Origin: Massilia sp. ST3
Lineage (GTDB): Bacteria; Pseudomonadota; Gammaproteobacteria; Burkholderiales; Burkholderiaceae_D
Assembly: GCF_018119405.1 (NCBI RefSeq)
Contig: NZ_JAGPWC010000019.1
Location: forward strand, 1 to 64,000
Direction of reading: 5' to 3'
Length of the DNA stretch: 64,000 nt
Positions 43,473 through 51,882 of the stretch are shown piece by piece. How positions within the stretch are numbered: the stretch's first letter is position 1; every line of letters starts with the position of its first letter. The notes beneath the pieces are model-generated. The model did no database searches and was not told where the DNA came from. It saw nothing but the letters and a program-made list of their open reading frames with translations. The translations under genes were made by a program, and so were the position numbers.

Positions 43473-44015
43473 GTGGGCGCAATTCCATTCCCTGCAAAGC
43501 GGCTGCACCGGTCCGGCTTTACGATGGTCGAGCTGATCGTCGTACTGGTCCTGATCGGCATCCTGGGCGCCATCGGCGCCGCCCGCTATTTCAATCGCAA
43601 CAGCTTCGACGCCGCCTTCTTCGCCGAGCAGACCCGCGCCATGCTGCGCTATGCGCAAAAGACCGCGATCGCCCGCAACACCCCGGTGTTCGTCGAACTG
43701 GGCGACAACCGCATCGGCCTGTGCCACGTGGCGCCGAACGGCAATTGCCCGGCGGCCAGCCGGGTGCAGTTCCCGTCCGGGCGCAGCACGGGCGAGGGCA
43801 CGGACACCTACTGCCAGTCGGCGGCCTGGTATTGCATCGGCCGCCCGAAAGGCGTCAGCTATTCCTATTCCGTCGTCATGACCCAGTTCGCCTTCGACGC
43901 CCTGGGCCGCCCGGTGGCCGGCGCCGGGGAGTTCCCGGGCCTGGCGATCGCGGTCGGCGGCGACGGCCAGAGCCGCACCGTGTCGGTAACCCCGGAGACC
44001 GGCTATGTCCAGTAA
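43473..44015 (+). CDS. mshC: MSH minor pilin (MshC type)
   Basis: A 180-residue pseudopilin with box SGFTMVELIVVLVLIGILG. GTG is the start; it is the only candidate that supplies the leader MGAIPFPAKRLHRS. The soluble part carries several Cys (LCHVAPNGNCP, YCQSAAWYC). It lies 16 bases after the second pilin and overlaps mshD by 11 bases. Confidence 0.8.
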   Translation: MGAIPFPAKRLHRSGFTMVELIVVLVLIGILGAIGAARYFNRNSFDAAFFAEQTRAMLRYAQKTAIARNTPVFVELGDNRIGLCHVAPNGNCPAASRVQFPSGRSTGEGTDTYCQSAAWYCIGRPKGVSYSYSVVMTQFAFDALGRPVAGAGEFPGLAIAVGGDGQSRTVSVTPETGYVQ

Positions 44016-44580
44016 GCCGCGGCGCCAGGGCGGCCTGACCCTGATCGAACTGATCCTGTTCATCGTAATCGTCGGCATCGCACTCGCGGCCGTGGTCGGG
44101 GTGCTCAACTATACGTCGCGCAACAGCGCCGATCCGCTGCGCCAGAAGCAGGCGCTGATGATCGCCGAGGGCCTGCTGGAAGAAGTGCGGCTGGCCCGCT
44201 TTACCTGGTGCGACCCCAGCTCCGACGATCCGAACCCGGAAACGGTCACCGGCAGCGCCGGCTGCCTGGTGCCGGAGAACTGGGGCTCGGAAAGCGGGAA
44301 CCGGCCGTTCGACAACGTCAACGACTACGTCGCCGCCGCCAACCAGGCAACCGCCGCCTTCAACGTGAACGGCGTGCTGTCGGACGCCAATGGCGCGCCG
44401 CTGGGCGTGCAGGGCTACGCGGCGACCGTGACGATCACGCCCCAGGCCATGAACGGTGTCGGTGCGGCCGGCGCCGCAGCCGATACCGATCTCCTGCGCA
44501 TCCGCGTGGAGGTCGCCTACGACGGCCAGCGCCTGGTGCTGGACGGCTACCGCGCGCGCTACGCGCCGCTGGTCCAATGA
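44005..44580 (+). CDS. mshD: MSH minor pilin (MshD type)
   Basis: A 191-residue pseudopilin with box QGGLTLIELILFIVIVG. The conserved ADPLRQKQALMIAEGLLEEV and a Cys pair are as in MshD/PilV-like minor pilins that prime assembly. It overlaps mshO by ATGA. Confidence 0.82.
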   Translation: MSSKPRRQGGLTLIELILFIVIVGIALAAVVGVLNYTSRNSADPLRQKQALMIAEGLLEEVRLARFTWCDPSSDDPNPETVTGSAGCLVPENWGSESGNRPFDNVNDYVAAANQATAAFNVNGVLSDANGAPLGVQGYAATVTITPQAMNGVGAAGAAADTDLLRIRVEVAYDGQRLVLDGYRARYAPLVQ

Positions 44581-45473
44581 CGGCCGGCCGCCTGCTGCGC
44601 CGCGCACGCGGCTTTACCCTGGTCGAGGCGGTCCTGGTGATCGTCATCGTCGGCATCCTCGGGGCCATCGTCGCGGTCTTCATCCGCGGGCCGGTCGGGG
44701 GCTACCGCGACACGGCCGCGCGCGCCGCCGTGACCGACGAAGCCGACCTGGCGCTGCGCCGCGTGGCGCGCGACCTGCGCATGGCGCTGCCCAACAGCGT
44801 GCGCGTGAACCCGAACGGCGACGCCATCGAGTTCCTGCTCACCAAGACCGGCGGGCGCTACCTGGCGGCGGAAGATTTCGGCCTGAGCGGCACCCCGCTC
44901 GACTTCAACAATACGGATCCGGCTACCAACAGGGACTTCACGGTCGTCGGCGGCACCAGCGTGAGGATCGACCCCGATGACTACATCGTCGTGTACAACC
45001 TCGGCGAGGGCAGCGCGCCTTCGGACGCCTACCTGGCGCGCAGCGGCGGTACCGACCGCAATATCGAGCGGGTCGAGTCGGTCAACATGGCGGACCCCAA
45101 CAATCCGGTCGTCAGGCTGAAGTTCAATACCTTCGCCACCCAGGTGACGCCGATGACCTCGCCGGGCCGCCGCTTCCAGGTGGTCGACTTCCCGGTCAGC
45201 TATGTCTGCGAGCGCCAGGGCGACGGCAGCGATGCGCTGGTGCGCTACTGGGACTATCCGATCAACGCGGCCCAGCTGACCCCGCCGCAGGGCAATCCGC
45301 GCCGCGCCGTGATCGCCGCGCGCGTGGCGAATTGCGCCGGCATGTTCGCTTACGGCAGCGCCGCCTCGCGCCGCAGCGCGCTGGTGGTCATGAACCTCCT
45401 CCTGCGGGTGCCGCAGGGCGGCAATGCGACCGTCCGCCTGGTGCACCAGGTCCATGTGGACAACACGCCATGA
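44577..45473 (+). CDS. mshO: MSH minor pilin (MshO type)
   Basis: A 298-residue pseudopilin with box RGFTLVEAVLVIVIVG and the PilW-like segment DEADLALRRVARDLRMALPNS (about 55-75). It is large for a pseudopilin and probably sits at the pilus tip. It overlaps mshP by four bases. Confidence 0.82.
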   Translation: MTAGRLLRRARGFTLVEAVLVIVIVGILGAIVAVFIRGPVGGYRDTAARAAVTDEADLALRRVARDLRMALPNSVRVNPNGDAIEFLLTKTGGRYLAAEDFGLSGTPLDFNNTDPATNRDFTVVGGTSVRIDPDDYIVVYNLGEGSAPSDAYLARSGGTDRNIERVESVNMADPNNPVVRLKFNTFATQVTPMTSPGRRFQVVDFPVSYVCERQGDGSDALVRYWDYPINAAQLTPPQGNPRRAVIAARVANCAGMFAYGSAASRRSALVVMNLLLRVPQGGNATVRLVHQVHVDNTP

Positions 45474-45937
45474 ACCGCTACCATCTTTCCGTACGCCGCC
45501 TGGCGCGCAGCGCCGGCGTCGGCCTCGTCACCGCGATCTTCCTGCTGGTCGTCCTGGCCGGCATGGGCGTGGCGGCGGTGAGCCTGTTCAATTCGCAGCA
45601 GGCCAGCGCCAGCCTCGACCTGGAGGGCGCGCGCGCCTACCAGGCCGCCCGCGCCGGTATCGAATGGGGCCTGTTCCAGCGCCTGCGCGCAGGCCAATGC
45701 GCGGCGCCGACCTCGTTCCGCCTGCCGGACAGCGTGCTGGCCAGCTATACGGTGACGGTGAGCTGCACCCTGCTGCCCACTTTGCAGGTGGAAGACGACA
45801 ACGGCGATCCGCAGCCGCTGCAGCGCTGGCGCATCCGCGCGATCGCCTGCAACCAGCCGGTCAACGGCGCCTGCGAGCAGCAGCCCAGCAGCACTAGTCC
45901 GGACTATGTGCGGCGCCAGGTGGAGGTCGAGTTATGA
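45470..45937 (+). CDS. mshP: MSH pilus protein (MshP/PilX-like)
   Basis: A 155-residue protein. The N-terminal helix GVGLVTAIFLLVVLAGMGVAA lacks a classical GFTLIE box, as is usual for MshP and PilX-like proteins. Two Cys pairs are present (CAAP, CTLL; CNQP, CEQQ). It overlaps mshQ by ATGA, consistent with a tip subcomplex of O, P and Q. Confidence 0.78.
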   Translation: MNRYHLSVRRLARSAGVGLVTAIFLLVVLAGMGVAAVSLFNSQQASASLDLEGARAYQAARAGIEWGLFQRLRAGQCAAPTSFRLPDSVLASYTVTVSCTLLPTLQVEDDNGDPQPLQRWRIRAIACNQPVNGACEQQPSSTSPDYVRRQVEVEL

Positions 45938-48900
45938 AACGATGCATGTCGATGCTGCGGACGCTGGCGGCGTTCGCGATCCTTTCGTGGGGCGTGTTCG
46001 GGGCCGCGTCCGCGCAGGCGCAAACGGCGCTGCGCCTGTACAAGACCTACTCGGGCAACATCAACTTCACCGGCACGCAGGCCAGCCTGCGCAGCTATGC
46101 GGAAGGCAACAAGTCCTGCCAGGTGACGTCGCCGACTACCAAGGAGACGGCCAGGCTCACCCTGCCGTTCCTGTCGAACGTGGTCTCCGCCCAGCTGTAC
46201 TGGGCCGGTTCGGGCAGCAGTCCCGACCGGACCGTGACGATGAACGGCTATTCGATCACCGCATCCTCGACCCGCAGCTACACGGCCAGCGTGGCCAACG
46301 GCATCCCTTACTTCAGCAGCGCGGCCGACGTCACCAGCATCGTCAAGTCCTACGGCACCGGCGACTACACGTTCAGCGGGCTGAGCGTGTCCAACGGCAG
46401 CCTGCATTGCGACCGCAACGCCGTGCTGGGCGGCTTCGCGCTGCTGGTGGTGTACTCGAACGGTAACGAGTCCTACCGCAACCTGAACATCTACGAGGGC
46501 TTCCAGCCCCTGTACTACGCCGAGCTGCGCTTCACGATGACCAATTTCCGCACCCCGGACAACGTGACCACGTCCGAACGCGGCCGCTTCGGCCACATCG
46601 TGTGGGAGGGCGACCAGGCGCTGTCCGCCAACGCCGAAGCGGTGTACTTCACGGGTAACAACACCTCCTCGATCCTCACCAACGGCTATTACGCGCCGTC
46701 CGGCAACCAGTTCAACTCGCAGAGCAGCGTCAACAAGGACAGCGCCTCGATCGGCGTCGACTTCGACACCTACGAGATCGGCCCCTTCACGCCCAAGCAG
46801 AACCTGGCCAGCGCCACTTTCCGCGCCACCGAGGACATGATCCTGCTGAGCACGGCCGTCCTCGCCGTGCCCAGTGCGCCGGACGCCGACCTCGCGCTCG
46901 AGATCGTCCAGAACGGGCCCTTGAAGGAAAACGCCCCGGCCAGCTACAACTTCACGGTGAACAACAAGGGCCCGTCGGCGGACGAGGGGCCGATCACGGT
47001 GCGCATTACCCTGCCTTCCAGCCAGACCTATACCTCGGCTACAGGCACCGACTGGAGCTGCACGGTCTTCGGCCAGGTGGTGACCTGCAACTACGCGCAG
47101 ACGCTGGCCATGAACGAGGTCACGCCGCCGCTCGTGCTCAATACCAAGGTGACGAAGGCCGGCGAGATGACGGTCAGCGCAACGGTGACCGGGTCGATGG
47201 ATCCGGATACCACCAACAACAGCAAGAGCGTCAAGTCGACCACGGTGGTGCCGCAGGCGGCGGCCTACAAGTTCACCAGCAAGAAATGCGACATCGGTGC
47301 GGTGGTCGGTTCGAGCGCCTGTCCGCTGTATGACGAGACCGCCAACGGGATTGTGGCCGGGACCACGGCTTCGGTGTGGGTGACCGCCGTCTCCGACGGC
47401 AAGGCGCAGGCGATCAGCAGCAACCAGACCATCGCCGCGCCGCTCCAGTTCGCGCTGGGCTGCTATGGTCCGCAATCGTCGACGGTGCAGGCCAGGTACA
47501 GTCACACGGTCGGGACCGCAACCACTGCGATCAACCTGGACAAGTGCAGCTCGGCTACCGGCAACCCAACCTGGCAATCGCTGACCTTGAGCTATCCCGC
47601 GAATACCGCCTCGGTCGAGACGAAATTCTCCTACCTCGACGTCGGCAAACTGAAGCTCTTTCTGAAGGACAGCAAGGGGCTCCTGGACGATGCGGACATC
47701 ACTTCGGTGCCGAGCAAGCTGAAATTTATCGTGACCCGCAACGAGGGTCTGTATATCAACCAATCGAAAATGAAGCTGACTGAGCCAGGGTTCGCCATGG
47801 CTGGTGAAGAATTCACGATCTCCCTGCTGGCGCTTGCCAGCGACAATACGACGGTATTGCCAGGTTTCGGCAATGAAGGCGTGGCGCTGAGACCGAATGC
47901 CAAGCCGGAGATCGCACGTGCCGATAACCTTACAGGTGTAGCGGCGAACGAAGTGGCTGAGCTGAAAGGAGCGTTTCCAGATGCCGGTCCTTTCCTCGGC
48001 AAGGAGTTTAGCTGGAGCGACATCGGCAGCTTCACCCTACGTTCCAAGGTAATCGATTACCTGGGCACGAGCGCCGATCCGGAGGCCGATCCGCACATCG
48101 TGGGCCGCTTCTATCCGGCCTACTTCTCCACTGCCGTTGCCGGAAACCTCCCTTGCGCGCCACGCATGCAATGTCCGAGCGAGGGCCAGGCCGCCATCGA
48201 TAGCGCGACCCATTCGGCGCAGCGGTTTACGACCACGATCAAGGCACACGATGTCGATGGCGCCGATCTCCCGCGCTTCAACCAGCAAACGTTCTTGGAG
48301 CTGGTTCCGAACATCACCCTGAAAGCCGTTAACAAGCCGGGTGCAGGGACGGAAATCGTGCGCCCTCTGAACGGCGGATTGTCTGATCCAAGTCTCGATA
48401 AACGCCTGACCTTGAACCGTCCGCTGGACTACACCCTTGGCCCTCAGTTCGTTCCGAATGGAGCGCGAAGCAAATCGGGCTGGCCGTCCCCGACCGCCGT
48501 GTACCTGCGCGCCGAGGCGAGCGAACTCCGCGGCGACAATAGCGCCGTGAACAAGGTAAAGGGCGTGACTCTGAGCTCGGTACAAAGCGACATCGACCAA
48601 TCGATCGAGGACGGCATCATGGTCGTCACCGGCCGGGTCGAGGTGGCCAACGTCTTCGGCTCCGAACGCCTGAATACCCGCATCCCCCTGCAGGCCCAGT
48701 TCTGGACCGGCACCGCCTGGGCGCCGACCTCGACTTACGCCGACCCGGCAGTCCTCGACGTCAGCCAGGTCCGCTTCTCCAGCTGCACCCGCTCGCTGAA
48801 GGTCGCCGGCATGAGCGGCACCGCCAACTGCATCGCCCTGGACTCCGCCAGCGCCGGGGCCTTGCCCCTCACAGGCGGCCGCGCCGAGTACAAGATCGCC

Positions 48901-49032
48901 CCGATCGGCGCCAACCGGCAGGGCAGCGTGTTTGTCAACCTCGCCAGTCCGGCCTGGCTGCCCAGCACCTTCGGGCAAGTGACCTTCGGTCAATATCGCA
49001 GCCCGGTGATCTACGTGCGCGAAGTCTATTGA
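45934..49032 (+). CDS. mshQ: Very large MshQ-like tip protein / adhesin
   Basis: A 1032-residue exported protein with a signal peptide ending ASAQAQ. Residues about 45-320 resemble DUF3344-like beta-sandwich proteins (SAQLYWAGSGS, DVTSIVKSYG, GGFALLVVYSN). Residues about 325-435 are a DUF11-type repeat (ADLALEIVQNGPLKENAPAS, DPDTTNNSKS). The C-terminal half is the DUF6701/MshQ region (GLYINQSKMKLTEPGFA, ending IYVREVY). Typical MshQ proteins carry a lectin-like LamG domain in the first half, so this one has an exchanged N terminus. It is likely the pilus-tip adhesin. GC and codon use drop in part of the gene. Confidence 0.8.
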   Translation: MKRCMSMLRTLAAFAILSWGVFGAASAQAQTALRLYKTYSGNINFTGTQASLRSYAEGNKSCQVTSPTTKETARLTLPFLSNVVSAQLYWAGSGSSPDRTVTMNGYSITASSTRSYTASVANGIPYFSSAADVTSIVKSYGTGDYTFSGLSVSNGSLHCDRNAVLGGFALLVVYSNGNESYRNLNIYEGFQPLYYAELRFTMTNFRTPDNVTTSERGRFGHIVWEGDQALSANAEAVYFTGNNTSSILTNGYYAPSGNQFNSQSSVNKDSASIGVDFDTYEIGPFTPKQNLASATFRATEDMILLSTAVLAVPSAPDADLALEIVQNGPLKENAPASYNFTVNNKGPSADEGPITVRITLPSSQTYTSATGTDWSCTVFGQVVTCNYAQTLAMNEVTPPLVLNTKVTKAGEMTVSATVTGSMDPDTTNNSKSVKSTTVVPQAAAYKFTSKKCDIGAVVGSSACPLYDETANGIVAGTTASVWVTAVSDGKAQAISSNQTIAAPLQFALGCYGPQSSTVQARYSHTVGTATTAINLDKCSSATGNPTWQSLTLSYPANTASVETKFSYLDVGKLKLFLKDSKGLLDDADITSVPSKLKFIVTRNEGLYINQSKMKLTEPGFAMAGEEFTISLLALASDNTTVLPGFGNEGVALRPNAKPEIARADNLTGVAANEVAELKGAFPDAGPFLGKEFSWSDIGSFTLRSKVIDYLGTSADPEADPHIVGRFYPAYFSTAVAGNLPCAPRMQCPSEGQAAIDSATHSAQRFTTTIKAHDVDGADLPRFNQQTFLELVPNITLKAVNKPGAGTEIVRPLNGGLSDPSLDKRLTLNRPLDYTLGPQFVPNGARSKSGWPSPTAVYLRAEASELRGDNSAVNKVKGVTLSSVQSDIDQSIEDGIMVVTGRVEVANVFGSERLNTRIPLQAQFWTGTAWAPTSTYADPAVLDVSQVRFSSCTRSLKVAGMSGTANCIALDSASAGALPLTGGRAEYKIAPIGANRQGSVFVNLASPAWLPSTFGQVTFGQYRSPVIYVREVY

Positions 49033-49110
49033 TAACGAAATCGGGCAAAAACGGCGTGAAACGCACACGTAGCGGGTAATCGGTGAGATTTTGTGATGGT
49101 TTTCGGCACT

Positions 49111-49128
49111 TCTTGAATATAATCAAGA
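49111..49128. promoter_or_regulatory. -10 box inside an inverted repeat, promoter of the second msh block
   Basis: TCTTGA and TCAAGA flank ATATAA as perfect 6-bp arms, and a consensus TATAAT (49118-49123) lies within. The mshI start is 53 bases downstream. No good -35 is visible, which fits activator- or repressor-controlled start. Confidence 0.5.
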
Positions 49129-49176
49129 GGTAGCCGAATCCCTTTATTTTTCGTCGATCGACTCCACCGGGCGTGC

Positions 49177-50115
49177 ATGCGTTTTTTTAAGAGAGCAAAG
49201 AAGAAAGATGGCTGGTTGAGCATCGCCGTCCAGCGAGACGGGATTGCTGCCGCCAGCATCAAGCGCGTCGCCGAAGGCAAGCCTTTCGTGCGCTTTGCGC
49301 AATTCCTTCCGGGCCAGGATACGGCAGCCGTGCTCGAAAAAGCCGCGCGGGAAGGCCAGGCCAACAGCTTCCACTGCGCCACCGTGTTGGCGGGCGGCGA
49401 GTACCAGGTCCTGAGCGTCGAGGCGCCCAACGTGCCGAAGGAAGAGATGAAGACCGCCATCCGCTGGCGGCTCAAGGACATCCTCGACTTCCCGGTCGAC
49501 CAGGCCACCATCGACGTGCTCGACATTCCGGTCGACGCCAATGCCGGCGTGCGCGCCCAGCAGTCGGTGTTCGTGGTCGCGGCGCGCAATACCGTGATCG
49601 GTCCGCGCCAGAAGCTGTTCCTGGACGCCAAGGTCGACCTGGGCGTGATCGACATCCCCGAGATGGCGCAGCGGAATGTCTCGGCCATGCTGGCGCCGGA
49701 AGGGCGGGGCGTGGCCATGCTCTCGTTCGGCGAGGACGGCGGCCTGCTGACGGTCACCTACAAAGGCGAACTGTACCTGTCGCGCCGCTTCGACGTCACC
49801 ATCGAACAGTTGCTCGAGCCCGACCACGAGCGCAAGCACGCGAGCTTCGACCGCATCACGCTCGAGCTGCAGCGCTCGCTCGACCACTTCGAGCGCCAGT
49901 ATTCCTTCATCAGCGTGGCCAAGCTGGTGCTCGGCCCCTCGGACGTGAGCGGCCTCGAGGAGTACCTGTCGAGTAACCTCTACACCCCGGTCGAAAGCCT
50001 GGACCTGGCCAGCTTGCTCGACATCTCGCGCACCCCCGAGCTGGCCGGCAAGTCGGTCCAGCAGCGCTTCTTCCTGGCGCTGGGCGCCGCCTTGCGCGAG
50101 GAGGTGGCGGCATGA
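49177..50115 (+). CDS. mshI: MSH pilus protein (MshI/PilM-like)
   Basis: A 312-residue cytoplasmic actin-like ATPase-fold protein that links the motor to the inner-membrane ring. Conserved stretches are DGWLSIAVQRDGIAA, VEAPNVPKEEMKTAIRWRLK, and RSLDHFERQYSF. It starts the second msh block after a 144-base gap with its own promoter, and overlaps the next gene by ATGA. Confidence 0.85.
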   Translation: MRFFKRAKKKDGWLSIAVQRDGIAAASIKRVAEGKPFVRFAQFLPGQDTAAVLEKAAREGQANSFHCATVLAGGEYQVLSVEAPNVPKEEMKTAIRWRLKDILDFPVDQATIDVLDIPVDANAGVRAQQSVFVVAARNTVIGPRQKLFLDAKVDLGVIDIPEMAQRNVSAMLAPEGRGVAMLSFGEDGGLLTVTYKGELYLSRRFDVTIEQLLEPDHERKHASFDRITLELQRSLDHFERQYSFISVAKLVLGPSDVSGLEEYLSSNLYTPVESLDLASLLDISRTPELAGKSVQQRFFLALGAALREEVAA

Positions 50116-50759
50116 GCCAGCAGATCAACCTGTTCAACCCGATCTTCCTGCCGCAGAAGAAGATCCTGACCGCTACCACCATGGCGATCGCCCTGGCCGT
50201 GCTGGTCGCCGGCCTGGGCGCGCTGCTCGCCTATGGCAAGGTGCGCACCGAGAGCCTGCGCGCCGAAGCCGAGGCCGGCGCCCTGCGCCTGAAGCAGAAG
50301 CAGGAGCGCCTGGCGAGCGTCAACAGCGAATTCGCGCCGCGCCAGAAAAGCCGCGAGCTCGATGCCGAGATCCTGGAAGCCGAGGCCCACCTGGCTTCGC
50401 TGCGCCGCATTTCCGGCATCATCGAGCGCGGCGACCTGGGCGACACCCGGGGCTATGCCGGCTACTTCCGCGCGCTGGCGCGCCAGAGCGTGCCGGGCCT
50501 GTGGCTGACCGGCGTGACGGTGGCCGGCGCCGGCAAGGACATCGGCATCAAGGGCCGCACGACGGATCCGGCCAAGGTGCCGGGCTACCTGAACCGCTTG
50601 ACCGGGGAACCGCTGATGCAGGGCAAGGCCTTCACCAGCCTGCAGATCGGCCAGGCGGCGCCGGTGGCCGCCACGGGCGCGGACGGCAAGCCGTCCACCG
50701 CCCCGGCGCCATATGTGGAGTTCAGCCTGCAATCGGTGGCCGAAGAGGTGCTCCAATGA
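50112..50759 (+). CDS. PilN-like MSH alignment-complex protein
   Basis: A 215-residue bitopic protein. The N-terminal motif INLFNPIF is the PilM-binding peptide of PilN. One membrane helix (about 20-40) is followed by a coiled coil and a ferredoxin-like periplasmic domain. It sits between mshI and mshJ where PilN is expected. Confidence 0.8.
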   Translation: MSQQINLFNPIFLPQKKILTATTMAIALAVLVAGLGALLAYGKVRTESLRAEAEAGALRLKQKQERLASVNSEFAPRQKSRELDAEILEAEAHLASLRRISGIIERGDLGDTRGYAGYFRALARQSVPGLWLTGVTVAGAGKDIGIKGRTTDPAKVPGYLNRLTGEPLMQGKAFTSLQIGQAAPVAATGADGKPSTAPAPYVEFSLQSVAEEVLQ

Positions 50760-51529
50760 AGGGGCGGATCATGGAACTGGCGGCGAAGATCGACGCCCTG
50801 AGCCTGCGCGAACGCGGGCTGATGTTCGCCGCGGTCGTCGCCGTCATCGTCTTCCTGGCGCATTCGCTGGCGCTCGGCCCCTTGCTGCGCGACCAGGACA
50901 CCCTGCGCGACCAGATCGCCCAGCAGCGCAACAACATGATGGGCCTGGACGGCGAGATCACCGCCAAGGTGCAGGCCTACCAGGTCGACCCGGATGCGCC
51001 CGCGCGCGACCGGCTGGCCGCGATCAAGGAAGAAACCGCACGCCTGAACGAGGCGCTGCTGGCCATGGAGCACGGACTGGTGCCGCCGGAACGCATGGCG
51101 CCGCTGGTCGAGTCCATCCTCAAGGCCAACGGCCGCCTGAAGCTGGTGTCGCTGCGCACCTTGCCCTCGGAGCCGCTGTCGGGCGCCGAAGGGGCGGGCA
51201 ACGCGCCGTCCGCCGCGCCGCCGGCGTCCGCGCCACAGCCTGCGCCGGGTACGCCGGGCGCGGTGCTGCCGCCGGCAGCGCCTGCGCCCGGGGCGTCGCC
51301 CTCGGGAGCCGCTGCGCCCAAGCAAGCCGATCTGCTGTACCGCCACGGCGTCGAAGTCACCGTGCGCGGCAATTATCTCGACATGGTCGATTACATGAGC
51401 GCGCTCGAAACCATGCCCACCCGGCTGTTCTGGGGCAAGGCGCAGCTCGACGTGGAGGAGTATCCGGCATCCCGCCTGACCCTCACCCTGTACACCCTGA
51501 GCCTGGACCGGAAATGGATGAAGCTGTGA
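50756..51529 (+). CDS. mshJ: MSH pilus protein (MshJ/PilO-like)
   Basis: A 257-residue bitopic protein: one membrane helix near residues 20-40, a coiled coil with LRDQIAQQRNNMMGLD, a long Ala/Pro linker (about 145-190), then a PilO-like domain with VTVRGNYLDMVDYMSALE. The Pro-rich linker is longer than usual. It overlaps the previous gene by ATGA. Confidence 0.82.
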   Translation: MKGRIMELAAKIDALSLRERGLMFAAVVAVIVFLAHSLALGPLLRDQDTLRDQIAQQRNNMMGLDGEITAKVQAYQVDPDAPARDRLAAIKEETARLNEALLAMEHGLVPPERMAPLVESILKANGRLKLVSLRTLPSEPLSGAEGAGNAPSAAPPASAPQPAPGTPGAVLPPAAPAPGASPSGAAAPKQADLLYRHGVEVTVRGNYLDMVDYMSALETMPTRLFWGKAQLDVEEYPASRLTLTLYTLSLDRKWMKL

Positions 51530-51882
51530 AGAACCTGATCCTGACGACCCTGGCGGGCATCGCGCTCGCCCACCTGCCTGCCGGTGCGCAGGCCCTGACC
51601 GACCCGACCCGCCCGCCGGCGGCACTCGAAGGCGCACGCGCCGACGGCCCCGGCGACGGCTTGCCGCGCCTGCAGTCGGTGCTGATTTCGCCGCGCGCCG
51701 GCGGCCGCCACGTCGCCGTGATCGACGGCGAAACCGTGCGCCTGGGCGATTCCTTCCGCGGCGCCCGCGTTGTGCGCATGACCCAGACCGAGGTCGAGCT
51801 GGCGCGCGGCGCCGAGCGCCAGGTGCTGCGCCTCGACGTCGCCGCCGCGACCGTCGCCGGCATGACCCGGGCGGTCCAATGA
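51526..51882 (+). CDS. mshK: MSH pilus protein (MshK/PilP-like)
   Basis: A 118-residue exported protein. The GTG start at 51526 overlaps the mshJ stop (GTGA) and gives a clean signal peptide, VKNLILTTLAGIALAHLPA, ending at AQA. An ATG at 51514 is also in frame. The motif LTDPTRPPAAL and a small beta domain (SVLISPRAGGRHVAVI) match MshK, which contacts the secretin. Confidence 0.78.
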   Translation: MKNLILTTLAGIALAHLPAGAQALTDPTRPPAALEGARADGPGDGLPRLQSVLISPRAGGRHVAVIDGETVRLGDSFRGARVVRMTQTEVELARGAERQVLRLDVAAATVAGMTRAVQ

